DNA from: CAZGNZ01 sp964527215
GTDB taxonomy: Bacteria; Fidelibacterota; Marinisomatia; SCGC-AAA003-L08; JACNLC01
DNA length: 54,675 nt
Assembly: GCA_964527215.1 (NCBI GenBank)
Contig: CAZGNZ010000031.1
Coordinates: 1 to 54,675, forward strand
Reading direction: 5' to 3'
Both the position numbers and the translations under genes were made by a program. This document shows, one piece after another, positions 33,883 through 43,327 of the stretch. Within the stretch, counting starts at the first letter, position 1. Each line of letters opens with the position of its first letter. The notes under the pieces were generated by a model, which was not told the origin of the DNA, did no database searches, and worked only from the letters and a program-made list of their open reading frames with translations.

Positions 33883-34739
33883 TTATGGATTCCCTCATCA
33901 CACTGGATAAAGTATCCAAAATGTACAGCGGTACTGCCGCGCTGTCCGATGTAACCCTGGATATTCCCGCCGGAAAAATAGTCGGACTGGTAGGACCGAA
34001 CGGTGCCGGAAAAACCACACTGCTGCGGGCGGTTACCGGACTTATTGACTATTCGGGTAACATTTCCATTTTGGGTGTGGAGCCCAAAGTCAGCCGCTCG
34101 GAACTGATGCTTAAAACCGGTGTCATTCACGACATCTCCGTTCTCCCGCCCTGGATGACGGTTAAGCAGACCATTCGGTTTCAGGCCGGCGTCCATCCCG
34201 GATTCAACAGTGAAAAATGCATGAACCTGCTGGAAAAAACCAGCATCACCCTTGATAAAAAGGTCAAGCATCTCTCCAAAGGAATGAAAACCCAGCTGCA
34301 TATCGCCCTGGTACTCTCCACGGATACGCGACTTCTGATTCTCGACGAACCCACACACGGACTGGATATTCTGTTCCGGAAACAGCTGTATTCATCGGTG
34401 CTTGAGGATTATTTTGATCACGAGAAATCCATTCTGATCTCCACGCATCAGGTTGAGGAAGTCGAACACATCCTGTCTGATGTTATTTTTATTCGGGACG
34501 GCCGAGTATTCCTGTATGAATCAATGGAAAATCTTTCTGCCCGATTCATCCAGGTTACCGTGCCGGCATCCGATGCGGCGGAGCTGAAACAGCTCAATCC
34601 GCTGGCAGAACAGACGGTATTCGGGAAAGTGACTTTCCTGATGGAAAATCAGGACCGAAGCCGGCTGGAGCAGATCGGGGAAGTTAAAACACCGTCGGTT
34701 GCGGATATTTTTGTTGCCATGATGGGAGGATTATCATGA
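33879..34739 (+). CDS. ABC transporter ATPase (YtrB/BcrA-like)
   Basis: 286 residues: Walker A GPNGAGKTTLLR, signature region HLSKGMKTQLHIALV (LSKGM replaces LSGGQ), Walker B LLILDEPTHGLD and the switch STHQVEE. The C-terminal 70 residues form a small accessory domain. It pairs with the membrane protein directly downstream (4-base overlap) and is probably repressed by the GntR protein upstream. The substrate is unknown; peptide antibiotics or lipids are typical for this group. Confidence 0.92.
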   Translation: MIMDSLITLDKVSKMYSGTAALSDVTLDIPAGKIVGLVGPNGAGKTTLLRAVTGLIDYSGNISILGVEPKVSRSELMLKTGVIHDISVLPPWMTVKQTIRFQAGVHPGFNSEKCMNLLEKTSITLDKKVKHLSKGMKTQLHIALVLSTDTRLLILDEPTHGLDILFRKQLYSSVLEDYFDHEKSILISTHQVEEVEHILSDVIFIRDGRVFLYESMENLSARFIQVTVPASDAAELKQLNPLAEQTVFGKVTFLMENQDRSRLEQIGEVKTPSVADIFVAMMGGLS

Positions 34740-35713
34740 AGAAGTTTGGATTTCTGATTATGCGCGAATGGTGGGAATGGCGGAAAGTGATCTACTGGAC
34801 ATTGGGGGTATATGTTTTTCTGCTGCTCCTATCCTACCTTCCGGCCAACCGCACGTTTACCCATATGACCGGTCTGGTTGACATAGAAATGGATGATATC
34901 GGAAATCATCACAGACATGGTGAAAAACTGCTGGAACAGATACTGAATAACATCCATGATCCGGAGCTGATTGATGAACTGGATGAAAATGCGGCACCGC
35001 TCATTACGGCGTATTCGACAGCAATAATTGCCATTTTTCATTCGCTGGAAGTTTTAATGCTGTTTATCGCTCTTTTCTACTTTTCAGATTCGTTATTCAA
35101 GGAACGAAATGACTGCAGCACGTTGTTTTTTCGAAGTCAGCCGATACCCGACCATTCCGTGATTCTGTCGAAAATAGCGGCCGGTGCACTGGGACTGCTG
35201 CTTACGACTCTGGTGATGTCTATCATTGGTCTGATTCATACCAAATTGCTTATCATGGTTTTGACCCGTGACGCTGCCGATTTATTCCTGCCCGTCTTGG
35301 GCAGGATCCAGATCTGCGACTTGTTTATGGATATGATGGTTTTCCAACTGGTGGCATTTCTCTGGCTGAGTCCATTAATCATGTTTTTGATCGTTATATC
35401 CGCCACTGTGAAAAACCGTCCCCTCATCATTGGAATCGGCGCTCCTATTCTGCTGATTGTCATCTCCCAGCTGGTGTTTCAGAATCACGAACTGGCGGAA
35501 TCCATCGGCAACATCTTTGTCGCAATCGGCAGGATGCAGACGGAACAGATACTGGTCGGCTTCAGCCACTCCCTGCCGGAAGGAGCCGTCGAGGTACTGG
35601 GCAGTTACTGGGGTTACCTGTTTGCACCGCGAACCCTGATATCACTCATTATTTCAGGAATTTTTTACGGGATCACCTGGATAGTGTACCGACGGAACAT
35701 TCCCACATCCTGA
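34736..35713 (+). CDS. ABC-2-type permease
   Basis: 325 residues with about six membrane helices and a sizeable extracytoplasmic segment (about residues 45-95) after the first helix. SLFKERNDCSTLFFRSQPIPDHSVILSKI-type features mark an ABC-2 permease. It overlaps the ATPase gene by 4 bases and completes the transporter. Confidence 0.85.
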   Translation: MKKFGFLIMREWWEWRKVIYWTLGVYVFLLLLSYLPANRTFTHMTGLVDIEMDDIGNHHRHGEKLLEQILNNIHDPELIDELDENAAPLITAYSTAIIAIFHSLEVLMLFIALFYFSDSLFKERNDCSTLFFRSQPIPDHSVILSKIAAGALGLLLTTLVMSIIGLIHTKLLIMVLTRDAADLFLPVLGRIQICDLFMDMMVFQLVAFLWLSPLIMFLIVISATVKNRPLIIGIGAPILLIVISQLVFQNHELAESIGNIFVAIGRMQTEQILVGFSHSLPEGAVEVLGSYWGYLFAPRTLISLIISGIFYGITWIVYRRNIPTS

Positions 35714-35794
35714 ACCCGGCGCTTTTTGAAAAGAGGAAAATACGGGAGACATTTTTACAAGGAGAGCTATCCGTGACAAGCGTAAATTTGATCC

Positions 35795-36583
35795 TTGTTC
35801 TTTCTGCAGGATCGGTTTTCTGCTGACACTTTTTTAACGGATCGTAAATTGGAATCCAATTCTCCCATATCAGAACATCTTCTGGTCATAATTCGCCGAA
35901 TGCTGGGAATGTTTACCCATCCCAGACAGGCATTTCAGTCCATACCGGTAGATATCGGTGTCCTGGACTGGCTGGTACCGCTGAGCATCATCATGACCGC
36001 ATTCGCACTTGAGATCATGCTCACGGAGGATGTGCGAAGGAATTTCCTGGAACAGAACCAGATTGAACTGGAAGAGCTGTACCCTGAGATGAGCACGGAA
36101 AGCAGTGATTTATCTCAGGACTCCGATCTGCTGCCTGCCGGCAGCAGTCTTTTGTCCCTGTACCTGATGAGCAATATGCTGGGGTTTTTGTTTATCGCCG
36201 GTCTTCTGATGCTGATCAGCAGTCTCACTATGAATATTGAGCTGTCATTTCTGGACAGCTGGATAATTGTGATTTATTCCGGAACGATCTATCTGCTGGA
36301 GTATCTGATCAAAATCCCATTGATTCTGATAACCCATCAGGCCAATATCGAATCCGGGTTGACGCTGTTTTTCCCGGACAGCATGATTGACACCCTGCTC
36401 TTTCAGTTTCTGGCGCTTTTTGATCTCTTCTCGGTCTGGCGGGTTTTCCTGATAGGTCTGGGTATTTCGGTTCTGTACGAGATCAGTTTAAGCAAAACCC
36501 TTCGGATTCTGTATGGCGGGTGGATACTGTTTGCACTGGTGTTTTCTGTTTTGGTCGTTCGCAGCGGGATTTCATTGATGTAG
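35795..36583 (+). CDS. Yip1-domain membrane protein
   Basis: Up to 262 residues, with about five membrane helices. The FTHPRQAFQSIP segment after a short amphipathic start is typical of bacterial Yip1 proteins. The start is uncertain: TTG at 35795 or 35849, or ATG at 35900, none with a good ribosome site. The only strong ribosome site (AAGGAGAG) serves a GTG at 35773 in another frame. It is the likely fourth gene of the GntR operon, 81 bases after the permease. Its role is unknown. Confidence 0.7.
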   Translation: MFFLQDRFSADTFLTDRKLESNSPISEHLLVIIRRMLGMFTHPRQAFQSIPVDIGVLDWLVPLSIIMTAFALEIMLTEDVRRNFLEQNQIELEELYPEMSTESSDLSQDSDLLPAGSSLLSLYLMSNMLGFLFIAGLLMLISSLTMNIELSFLDSWIIVIYSGTIYLLEYLIKIPLILITHQANIESGLTLFFPDSMIDTLLFQFLALFDLFSVWRVFLIGLGISVLYEISLSKTLRILYGGWILFALVFSVLVVRSGISLM

Positions 36584-36733
36584 CCGGACGGTCGGGTTTC
36601 CCGGTCCCCTGAATCGTGCAGCGGTTCTGAGAATAATGTGCACGCACTCTTGTAGATACCGGATGACCAAAAGTCATTCCGGAAAAGTAAAATTCATTGT
36701 TATGTCTAACCTGTTCCCATGAAAGGAAAAATC

Positions 36734-38038
36734 ATGAAATGGATGATTCGATTCAGCATCCTCCTCACCCTCACACTGGGGTCTGCCTTCCCCGCTGAAC
36801 TGACTCTGGATGACCTGATCGACATCGCGCTTGCCAACAATCCGGATGTTCAAATGGCGGAGATGCAGCTAAAGGGCGCCAAAGCGCAGCGTCTGGGTTC
36901 CTACTCGGGATTTCTCCCGTCGGCCAGCCTCAGCGTCAACAAGCAGCTCAGTGATCTCACAACCACCTACACCGACCCGGACACGCAGCAGGAGTTCGAG
37001 TTTACGCGCAATGCCTATTCCTCTTCGGCCTCGGTGTATCAGCCTGTTTTTGACGGCGGTGCGGCCTGGTTTGCCAGTCGAAGCACTGAAAACGCCATTC
37101 ACCAGGCAGCCCTTTCGCTGAAGTCTGCTTCGGAAAATGTGGCTTTGGAAGTAAAATCATCATACTACCAGTATTTGTCAGCAGTGGAATTGCTGGAAGT
37201 GGCAGAATTGTCACTGGCTCTGGCTCAGTCTCAGCTGGAACTGGTGCAGCAGCAATACGACCTGCAGGCCGTCAGCCAGACGGACTTGCTGAAAGCCCGG
37301 GTCCGTCAGGGGCAGGCGGAATCCATGCTGCTCCAGTATCGCCAGAATCTGCGGTCTGCACGGAATGCTCTGAATGTAAGTCTTGGCAGATCTACCGGCA
37401 CGGACCTGGAAATCAAGGCGGAGCCCGTGAATATCCCGGTCCCGCCGGCCATAGAAACTGCTCTGGCTCAAATGCTCGCCGGCAATACACTCATCCAATT
37501 GTCGGAAGCCCAGGTAAAGGGAAACAAAACCAGTTACTTCAGTCAGTTCAGTGCTTTCCTGCCTACCGTATCAATCAGTGCCAGTTATTTCAATCCGGAT
37601 CCATATTTCATCGGACATGAAGATTTTGGCGAAGCGGTTACGGATCTGACGGAACACAAGCCCACGACAAGCCTGAACTTCTCGTTTCCGCTTTTTTCCG
37701 GATTTGCAAACAAAAGCCGTCTGGACGGCCTGAAATACGATGTACTGGCATCCGAATCAAGCCACAGCGGACTGATTAACGACCTGCAGTCAGAACTGGA
37801 TAACACGGTCTCGCAGCTGGAAACTCTGGTGAATCAGATTCCCATCAATGAGCAGATTATTGAAAGTGCCGAACTTGATGTGCGGCTGGCGGAAGAAAAA
37901 TACAATCTCGGTGCCAATACCATTCTGGATGTCCTGAATGCCCAGGTATCCCTGATCCAGGCTAAAAGCGACCTTGTACGGATCAAGTATGATGCAAAAA
38001 TTGCAGAAGCCGGACTCGAAGTACTGCTGGGAAACTGA
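36734..38038 (+). CDS. TolC-family outer membrane efflux protein
   Basis: 434 residues from MKWMIRF (AAAGGA upstream); an ATG five codons earlier is possible. The signal peptide ends near FPAEL. Two outer-membrane efflux repeats follow (LTLDDLIDIALANNPDV at the start, and a second around ALAQMLAGNTLIQLSEAQVKG), with long helices for the periplasmic barrel. It forms the outer-membrane duct for the adaptor/ATPase/permease genes downstream. Confidence 0.93.
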   Translation: MKWMIRFSILLTLTLGSAFPAELTLDDLIDIALANNPDVQMAEMQLKGAKAQRLGSYSGFLPSASLSVNKQLSDLTTTYTDPDTQQEFEFTRNAYSSSASVYQPVFDGGAAWFASRSTENAIHQAALSLKSASENVALEVKSSYYQYLSAVELLEVAELSLALAQSQLELVQQQYDLQAVSQTDLLKARVRQGQAESMLLQYRQNLRSARNALNVSLGRSTGTDLEIKAEPVNIPVPPAIETALAQMLAGNTLIQLSEAQVKGNKTSYFSQFSAFLPTVSISASYFNPDPYFIGHEDFGEAVTDLTEHKPTTSLNFSFPLFSGFANKSRLDGLKYDVLASESSHSGLINDLQSELDNTVSQLETLVNQIPINEQIIESAELDVRLAEEKYNLGANTILDVLNAQVSLIQAKSDLVRIKYDAKIAEAGLEVLLGN

Positions 38039-38491
38039 ACCGCACATTATCCAGGATTCAGGAGATTTGCTCCGCAACCCTCAATATGATTGACAACTGA
38101 CCAATCAGGAACATGATCAGGTTGGTTGATGAGCTCTGAAAATCCAGGGGAAAAGACCTGTTTTTGCTCTGCTGCATTCATGCCGTGATGTTCGCGCGGG
38201 GTCAGGGTTTGAATGAATTTCTCCGCCCGTCAGCTGACGGGACGGGGTATCATTAGTGATATAATCATTTTTTATTTCGCCGCCGCGCCAAATGGCGGAT
38301 TTCCAACAAGCGGCGGGGAATGCACCCAGTTACACTCGTCAGTCAGGAGACGGATTAAAAATCCGCCCACTGGCGGATTCAAAGATTTGACAATCATTTC
38401 TGTCCCGATATCACTGACATTTCCTTACCCGCTGCCAGGGCGTCCGGTTTCAGACTTCGGCATAAATAAGTATTAACATGGATCGAATTCT
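38039..38491. other. Gap filled by a dispersed repeat
   Basis: 453 bases between the TolC-like gene and the adaptor gene. Its centre is a palindromic repeat copy, listed separately. The insertion separates genes that are usually co-transcribed, so the adaptor may need its own promoter; none was recognised. Confidence 0.5.
38214..38392. repeat. Dispersed palindromic repeat copy
   Basis: In inverted orientation it matches 46503-46680 closely: TTTTATTTCGCCGCCGCGCC, then AAATGGCGGATTTCCAACAA and GCGGCGGGGAATGCACCC. It also has an extra 40 bases with a second hairpin (GGATTAAAAATCC). It lies in non-coding DNA between efflux genes. Confidence 0.75.
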
Positions 38492-39784
38492 ATGAAAAAA
38501 ATTAAAAAACGCTGGTGGATCATCGGCGGCATTGTTCTGCTCCTGATTATCATTGGAAACATTTCTCATTCCGGCCGGGACCGGGATAAAATTATTGAAG
38601 TTCAGATGGAGCCTGTTCAGCGGGTGGCGGTTGAGCACGTGGTATCATCCGGCGGCAACATCCGCCCTGTCACCGAGGTGAATCTTTCTGCCAATGTCAG
38701 TGCTGAAATTCTGAACATCACTGTACTTGAGGGTCAGTTTGTACAGGCCGGGGAAACGCTGGTTATCCTTGACAGCTTACAGTATGTGGCTGCTGTGAAT
38801 CAGGCCAGATCTGCCGTAAAAGCATCGGAGGCCGGGTACAGTAAAATTTCCACTGAATACCAGCGCGGTCTTCAGCTGTTTCGGAATCAGCTGATAAGCA
38901 GCCAGGAAATCGAAGCGCTGGAGGCATCCTTTAAACTTGCGGAAGCTGAAAAAGAGCAGTCAAAAGCCTATTTGGAGCAGGCCCTGGATGATCTGCGCAA
39001 AACGGTTTTGACCGCGCCCATGTCCGGAACCGTGACGGCCATTTACAAGGAAATGGGAGAAATGGTTCTGGGCTCCATGTTTCAGGCGGATGTTATCCTG
39101 ACTGTTGCAGATCTGACGGCCATGGAAGTGGTTGTGGAAGTGGATGAAACGGATGTGGTGGAAATTCGGCTGGACAATCCCGTAATAGTGGAAATCGACG
39201 CCCTTCCTGATATTGAGCTGCTGGGAAAAGTGACCCAGATTGCCCAATCCGCCCAGGCCGGGGGTGCGGTGTCATCTTCAAACAGGGTAATCAATTTTGA
39301 GATAAAAATTCTGGTGGATATGAATTCCATGGATCACCGCATCCGCCCCGGAATGTCCGCCACTGCCAATATCACCACCCAGGTCCGTGATAATGTGATT
39401 GCCATTCCGATCCAGGCACTTACCGCCCGTCCGGAAAAAGATCCCGAGGAAGAAGAGAGACCCAAAGATGAACCTCCTGCGGACAAATCCGTTTATGATC
39501 AGGAAAAAGAAAAGCTGGAAGAACTGGTGTTCATTGCAGCTGAACCGCAGCCGCCGGGTTTGCTGGACCGCCTGCAGAAAAAAAATCCGGTATTCAAGGT
39601 GGAACGCAGACCTTTGGAAATCGGGATATCCTCCGCCAATTTTTACGAAGTGCTGAGCGGGTTATCTGAAGGTGAAATGCTGATAGTGGGCAGTTATAAA
39701 GCTGTCAGCAAAGATCTCAGTGACGGCAGCCGGGTCCGGCAGCGAAAAATAAAGGTGGATTCAAAGAAAAAGCATCAGAAATAG
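38492..39784 (+). CDS. MacA/HlyD-family membrane fusion protein
   Basis: 430 residues: an N-terminal membrane anchor (about 8-25), a barrel-sandwich/lipoyl half (VNLSANVSAEILNITVLEGQFV), a helical hairpin (about 100-165), the second lipoyl half (LTAPMSGTVTAIYKEMGE), a beta-barrel domain and a C-terminal membrane-proximal domain. A charged insertion rich in Glu, Lys and Pro (about 310-345) is unusual. It links the inner-membrane transporter to the TolC-like duct. The ATPase gene follows 22 bases later. Confidence 0.92.
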   Translation: MKKIKKRWWIIGGIVLLLIIIGNISHSGRDRDKIIEVQMEPVQRVAVEHVVSSGGNIRPVTEVNLSANVSAEILNITVLEGQFVQAGETLVILDSLQYVAAVNQARSAVKASEAGYSKISTEYQRGLQLFRNQLISSQEIEALEASFKLAEAEKEQSKAYLEQALDDLRKTVLTAPMSGTVTAIYKEMGEMVLGSMFQADVILTVADLTAMEVVVEVDETDVVEIRLDNPVIVEIDALPDIELLGKVTQIAQSAQAGGAVSSSNRVINFEIKILVDMNSMDHRIRPGMSATANITTQVRDNVIAIPIQALTARPEKDPEEEERPKDEPPADKSVYDQEKEKLEELVFIAAEPQPPGLLDRLQKKNPVFKVERRPLEIGISSANFYEVLSGLSEGEMLIVGSYKAVSKDLSDGSRVRQRKIKVDSKKKHQK

Positions 39785-39806
39785 CACATCAGTCAGAGCG
39801 GCATTC

Positions 39807-40532
39807 ATGATCACATTATCAAATATCACCAAAATCTATCACATGGGCAATGAGACCATCCACGCCTTGAGCGGAGTGGATCTTTTTATCGCACCCAACG
39901 AGTATATTTCCATCATGGGACCCAGCGGATCCGGCAAATCCACGCTGATGAATATTCTGGGGTGCCTGGATACACCGACCAGCGGCACGTACAATTTTGA
40001 AGGCGAAGTTGTATGTGATGTTCAGAACGGCAGAACAGTCAAGATGGAAGACAACGAGCTGGCAGGCATACGCAATCACCGGATCGGTTTTATTTTCCAG
40101 ACATTCAATCTGCTGCCGAGGGTATCCGCATTGAAAAATGTCGAGCTGCCGCTGATCTATGCCGGACTGCCCCGAAAGCAACAGACCGAAAAAGCCATGG
40201 CTGCACTGGAGAAAGTACAGCTGTCCGACCGGGCCAGTCACAAACCCAGTGAGCTCTCCGGAGGCCAGCGCCAGCGGGTCGCCATTGCCCGGGCTCTGGT
40301 GAACAATCCATCCATTATACTTGCGGATGAACCGACCGGAAATCTGGATTCTGAAACGTCCAGGGATATCATGGCACTGCTGGATGAACTGCACCGCCAG
40401 AACAATACCATTATCGTGGTAACCCACGAGCCGGATATTGCCCTCCATGCCCATCGGAATATTCATATTCTTGACGGTTCCATTGATCGTGATGATATCA
40501 ATGCCAATGTCATCAGAGCTGACCGTCCGTAA
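39807..40532 (+). CDS. MacB-type ABC ATPase
   Basis: 241 residues of the LolD/MacB group: Walker A GPSGSGKSTLMNILG, Q-loop FQTFNLLPRV, signature LSGGQRQRVAIARAL, Walker B ILADEPTGNLD and switch VVTHEPD. All catalytic residues are present. Unlike MacB of E. coli, the ATPase is separate from its permeases, which follow downstream. The complex exports substrates from the periplasm or inner-membrane surface. Confidence 0.94.
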   Translation: MITLSNITKIYHMGNETIHALSGVDLFIAPNEYISIMGPSGSGKSTLMNILGCLDTPTSGTYNFEGEVVCDVQNGRTVKMEDNELAGIRNHRIGFIFQTFNLLPRVSALKNVELPLIYAGLPRKQQTEKAMAALEKVQLSDRASHKPSELSGGQRQRVAIARALVNNPSIILADEPTGNLDSETSRDIMALLDELHRQNNTIIVVTHEPDIALHAHRNIHILDGSIDRDDINANVIRADRP

Positions 40533-40552
40533 AATACACGCGGAAACAGATC

Positions 40553-41764
40553 GTGGCAGACATTATTAAACTGGCCTTTACTTCCCTGATGCAGCACAAG
40601 CTTCGGGCATTCCTGACCACTCTGGGGATCACCATAGGAGTATTTACCGTTGGAACGGTTACGGCGATCATCGAGGGACTGAACACATCTTTCAAGAATC
40701 AGATTTCTATACTGGGATCGGATGTATTTTATGTTTCAAAGTATAACTGGTTCGGGAATTATGAAGACTGGATCCAGGCACTGAAATTCCCGCCCATCGA
40801 ATTTGAAGCCGCCGAATATGTCATATCCCGCAGCGAGTATCTGGATGTGGCATCTCCCATGATGGATCGTCGGGCAGATTTAAAATTTCGCGATCAAATC
40901 ATCGAGGATGCGGATATTTCCGGTGTGAATGAAAACATGCCGGTTATTGAGGGGACAGAGATTGTTTCCGGCCGATTCATCTCTCCGCTGGATGTGACTC
41001 ACCGCAAAAATGTGGTAGTTATCGGAGAAAATGTTCGGGAAAAATTTTTTCCCCAGGATCCGCCGGTGGGTCAGACCATTCGCATCAACGCCCAGAAGTA
41101 TCGTGTAATCGGACTGTTTGAAAAAAAGGGCGATATTCTGGGATACAGCATGGACAACCGGGTTCAGATTCCCTTTACTACTCACATGAAGTATTTTAAG
41201 CTGCGCTCCCATGAGACCACGATTGCATTCAAAGCGGGAGATCCGGATCAGGTCGATCAGGCACGGGAAGAACTGCTGACATTGATGCGACGGCAGCGTC
41301 AGCTCCGTCCGGAAGCAGAGGACAATTTTTATATCAATCAGATGGATGCCATACTGGAGCTGTATCGAAACATGACCGCCATGCTCTGGGCAGTGGCGAT
41401 TGGAATCGGCAGCATCAGTCTGGTTGTGGGCGGTATCGGGGTCATGAACATTATGCTGGTAACGGTGGTAGAACGAACCAGAGAAATCGGAATTCGTAAA
41501 TCAATCGGGGCCACGCGGGCGAAAATCCTGTTTCAGTTCCTGATCGAAAGCATGGTTGTCTGCGCCATTGGTGTTGTAACCGGCTTATGTCTGGCAGCGG
41601 CGGTATCCATGATTATCCAGCACAACACTCCCCTGGCTGCCAGAATCCCCGCAAACTGGGCATTTCTGGGGGCCGGAACTGTCATTGTGGTGGGACTGAT
41701 ATTCGGACTCTGGCCTGCACGGCGGGCTGCGAAAATGGATCCTATCGAGGCACTGCGGTCATGA
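40553..41764 (+). CDS. MacB-like FtsX-type permease A
   Basis: 403 residues, starting with GTG 21 bases after the ATPase gene. Four membrane helices: one near residues 20-40, then a large periplasmic MacB_PCD domain, and three at the C-terminus containing the FtsX motif (VGGIGVMNIMLVTVVERTREIGIRK, given here by its ends). It is one of two non-identical permeases in the cluster, so a heterodimer is likely. Confidence 0.93.
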   Translation: MADIIKLAFTSLMQHKLRAFLTTLGITIGVFTVGTVTAIIEGLNTSFKNQISILGSDVFYVSKYNWFGNYEDWIQALKFPPIEFEAAEYVISRSEYLDVASPMMDRRADLKFRDQIIEDADISGVNENMPVIEGTEIVSGRFISPLDVTHRKNVVVIGENVREKFFPQDPPVGQTIRINAQKYRVIGLFEKKGDILGYSMDNRVQIPFTTHMKYFKLRSHETTIAFKAGDPDQVDQAREELLTLMRRQRQLRPEAEDNFYINQMDAILELYRNMTAMLWAVAIGIGSISLVVGGIGVMNIMLVTVVERTREIGIRKSIGATRAKILFQFLIESMVVCAIGVVTGLCLAAAVSMIIQHNTPLAARIPANWAFLGAGTVIVVGLIFGLWPARRAAKMDPIEALRS

Positions 41765-41874
41765 AGTTGAACACCCGCACCGGCACCCTGCCGGATGATA
41801 TTAATCCACACCCGCATATTCCACGAGAAATGCGGTATTTGGGAAACAGCCTGCACAATTTGAAGGCATCATGA
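41761..41874 (+). CDS. Doubtful 37-residue ORF after permease A
   Basis: Its ATG overlaps the permease A stop (ATGA), as coupled genes do here. The product is hydrophilic and His/Pro-rich (PDDINPHPHIPREM) with no known motif. It may be a real small gene or chance; low confidence. Confidence 0.2.
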   Translation: MKLNTRTGTLPDDINPHPHIPREMRYLGNSLHNLKAS

Positions 41875-42012
41875 ACAGAACGAGTGAACGGATTTGTTTT
41901 TCCGGTTACAATTACGGGATTGAGACGTCTTTAAAAAATGATGAAAACCTTGCCAATGAACAATACATGCGGCGGGACACTATGGCGGAGCACGCTGAAA
42001 TGACGGCAGCGC

Positions 42013-43239
42013 ATGATTGAAACCATTCGATCGGCTCTGAATGCCCTGATATCCAACAAGCTGCGGTCCGGACTGACCATACTGGGAATAATTATCGGTG
42101 TGTGGGCCATTGTCAGCATGCAGTCCCTTGTTGCCGGTTTTGAGCGGTCACTGACCGGAATGATGTCGCAGTTTGGTACGGAAATATTTTTCATTCGGAA
42201 ATTTCCGGCAATGGTTATGGGTCATGATGAGTATCAAAAATATTCCCGGCGGAAGGATTTCACGCTTGAAGATGCCGATTATCTGGAACGCCACTCCCGG
42301 TTAACTGCCAGCGTGGCCGTTACAGCGTCAAAATGGGGTGAAATCATCAAGTATCAGGAGAAAGCCACAGCACCCAATGTAAAAGTGACAGGAGCAAGTG
42401 CCGGAATATTTTTATCCCGGCTGATTTCTGCCGGTTCCGGCCGGCTGTTTTCAAAGGATGATGTGCTCCATGCCAGAGAAGTGGCACTGCTGGGCCAGGA
42501 TGTTGCAGAGGAGCTGTTTCCGTTTGAGAATCCGGTTGGAAAAGAAATTCAAATGTCCGGGCACCGTTTCACGGTAAACGGGGTTCTGGAAGCCCTGCCC
42601 GGTTTAAGCATGGAATCACCGGATAATATTGTGCTGATACCCATTACCCGATTTGAGCGCATTTATTCCTACTCCGATGAAGGGCTGGAACTGATGGCCC
42701 GTGCGAAAACTCCGGAGCTGCTTCTGGACGCCATGGATGAAGTCACCGCACAGCTGCGGATTCGTCGTCAGGTTCCACCGGGTGAAGACAATGACTTTGA
42801 GATTTTCACGGGGGATTCCATCATTGGTGCCATGACCAGTTTTACGGGGTATCTTCGAGCAGCTGCCGTTGGCATTGCCGGAATATCACTGATCGTGGCA
42901 GGGATCGGCATTATGAATATCATGCTGGTGGCAGTGCTGGAGCGCACTCGGGAAATTGGGACCCGCAAAGCATTGGGTGCACGCAACCGGGACATTCTCT
43001 GGCAGTTCCTGATTGAAAGCATCATTCTTTCGGAATTCGGCGCAGTCATCGGAATTGGTCTGGGATATGGAACATCTGTTCTGATTTCCAGTCAGATACC
43101 GGACATCACACCGGCAGTACCTGTCTGGGCTGTCGTGTCAGCCGTTATTTACTGCTCAGCAATCGGAATCATTTTCGGCAGCTTCCCTGCCAGGAAGGCC
43201 GCCCGACTGGATCCCATTGAAGCCCTGCACTACGAATAA
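42013..43239 (+). CDS. MacB-like FtsX-type permease B
   Basis: 408 residues with the same plan as permease A: an N-terminal helix (LTILGIIIGVWAIVSM), a periplasmic domain and three C-terminal helices with the FtsX signature around IGIMNIMLVAVLERTREIG. The periplasmic domain differs clearly from permease A. No second ATPase follows, so both permeases probably share the one ATPase. Confidence 0.93.
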   Translation: MIETIRSALNALISNKLRSGLTILGIIIGVWAIVSMQSLVAGFERSLTGMMSQFGTEIFFIRKFPAMVMGHDEYQKYSRRKDFTLEDADYLERHSRLTASVAVTASKWGEIIKYQEKATAPNVKVTGASAGIFLSRLISAGSGRLFSKDDVLHAREVALLGQDVAEELFPFENPVGKEIQMSGHRFTVNGVLEALPGLSMESPDNIVLIPITRFERIYSYSDEGLELMARAKTPELLLDAMDEVTAQLRIRRQVPPGEDNDFEIFTGDSIIGAMTSFTGYLRAAAVGIAGISLIVAGIGIMNIMLVAVLERTREIGTRKALGARNRDILWQFLIESIILSEFGAVIGIGLGYGTSVLISSQIPDITPAVPVWAVVSAVIYCSAIGIIFGSFPARKAARLDPIEALHYE

Positions 43240-43327
43240 ATAATCACGGCATTCGGCGGCGGCGCGGGACTTCCGGCACTGTTCGAATAAATTGGTCTGA
43301 TCCGGTTTACAGGATGTAAATTTGACC

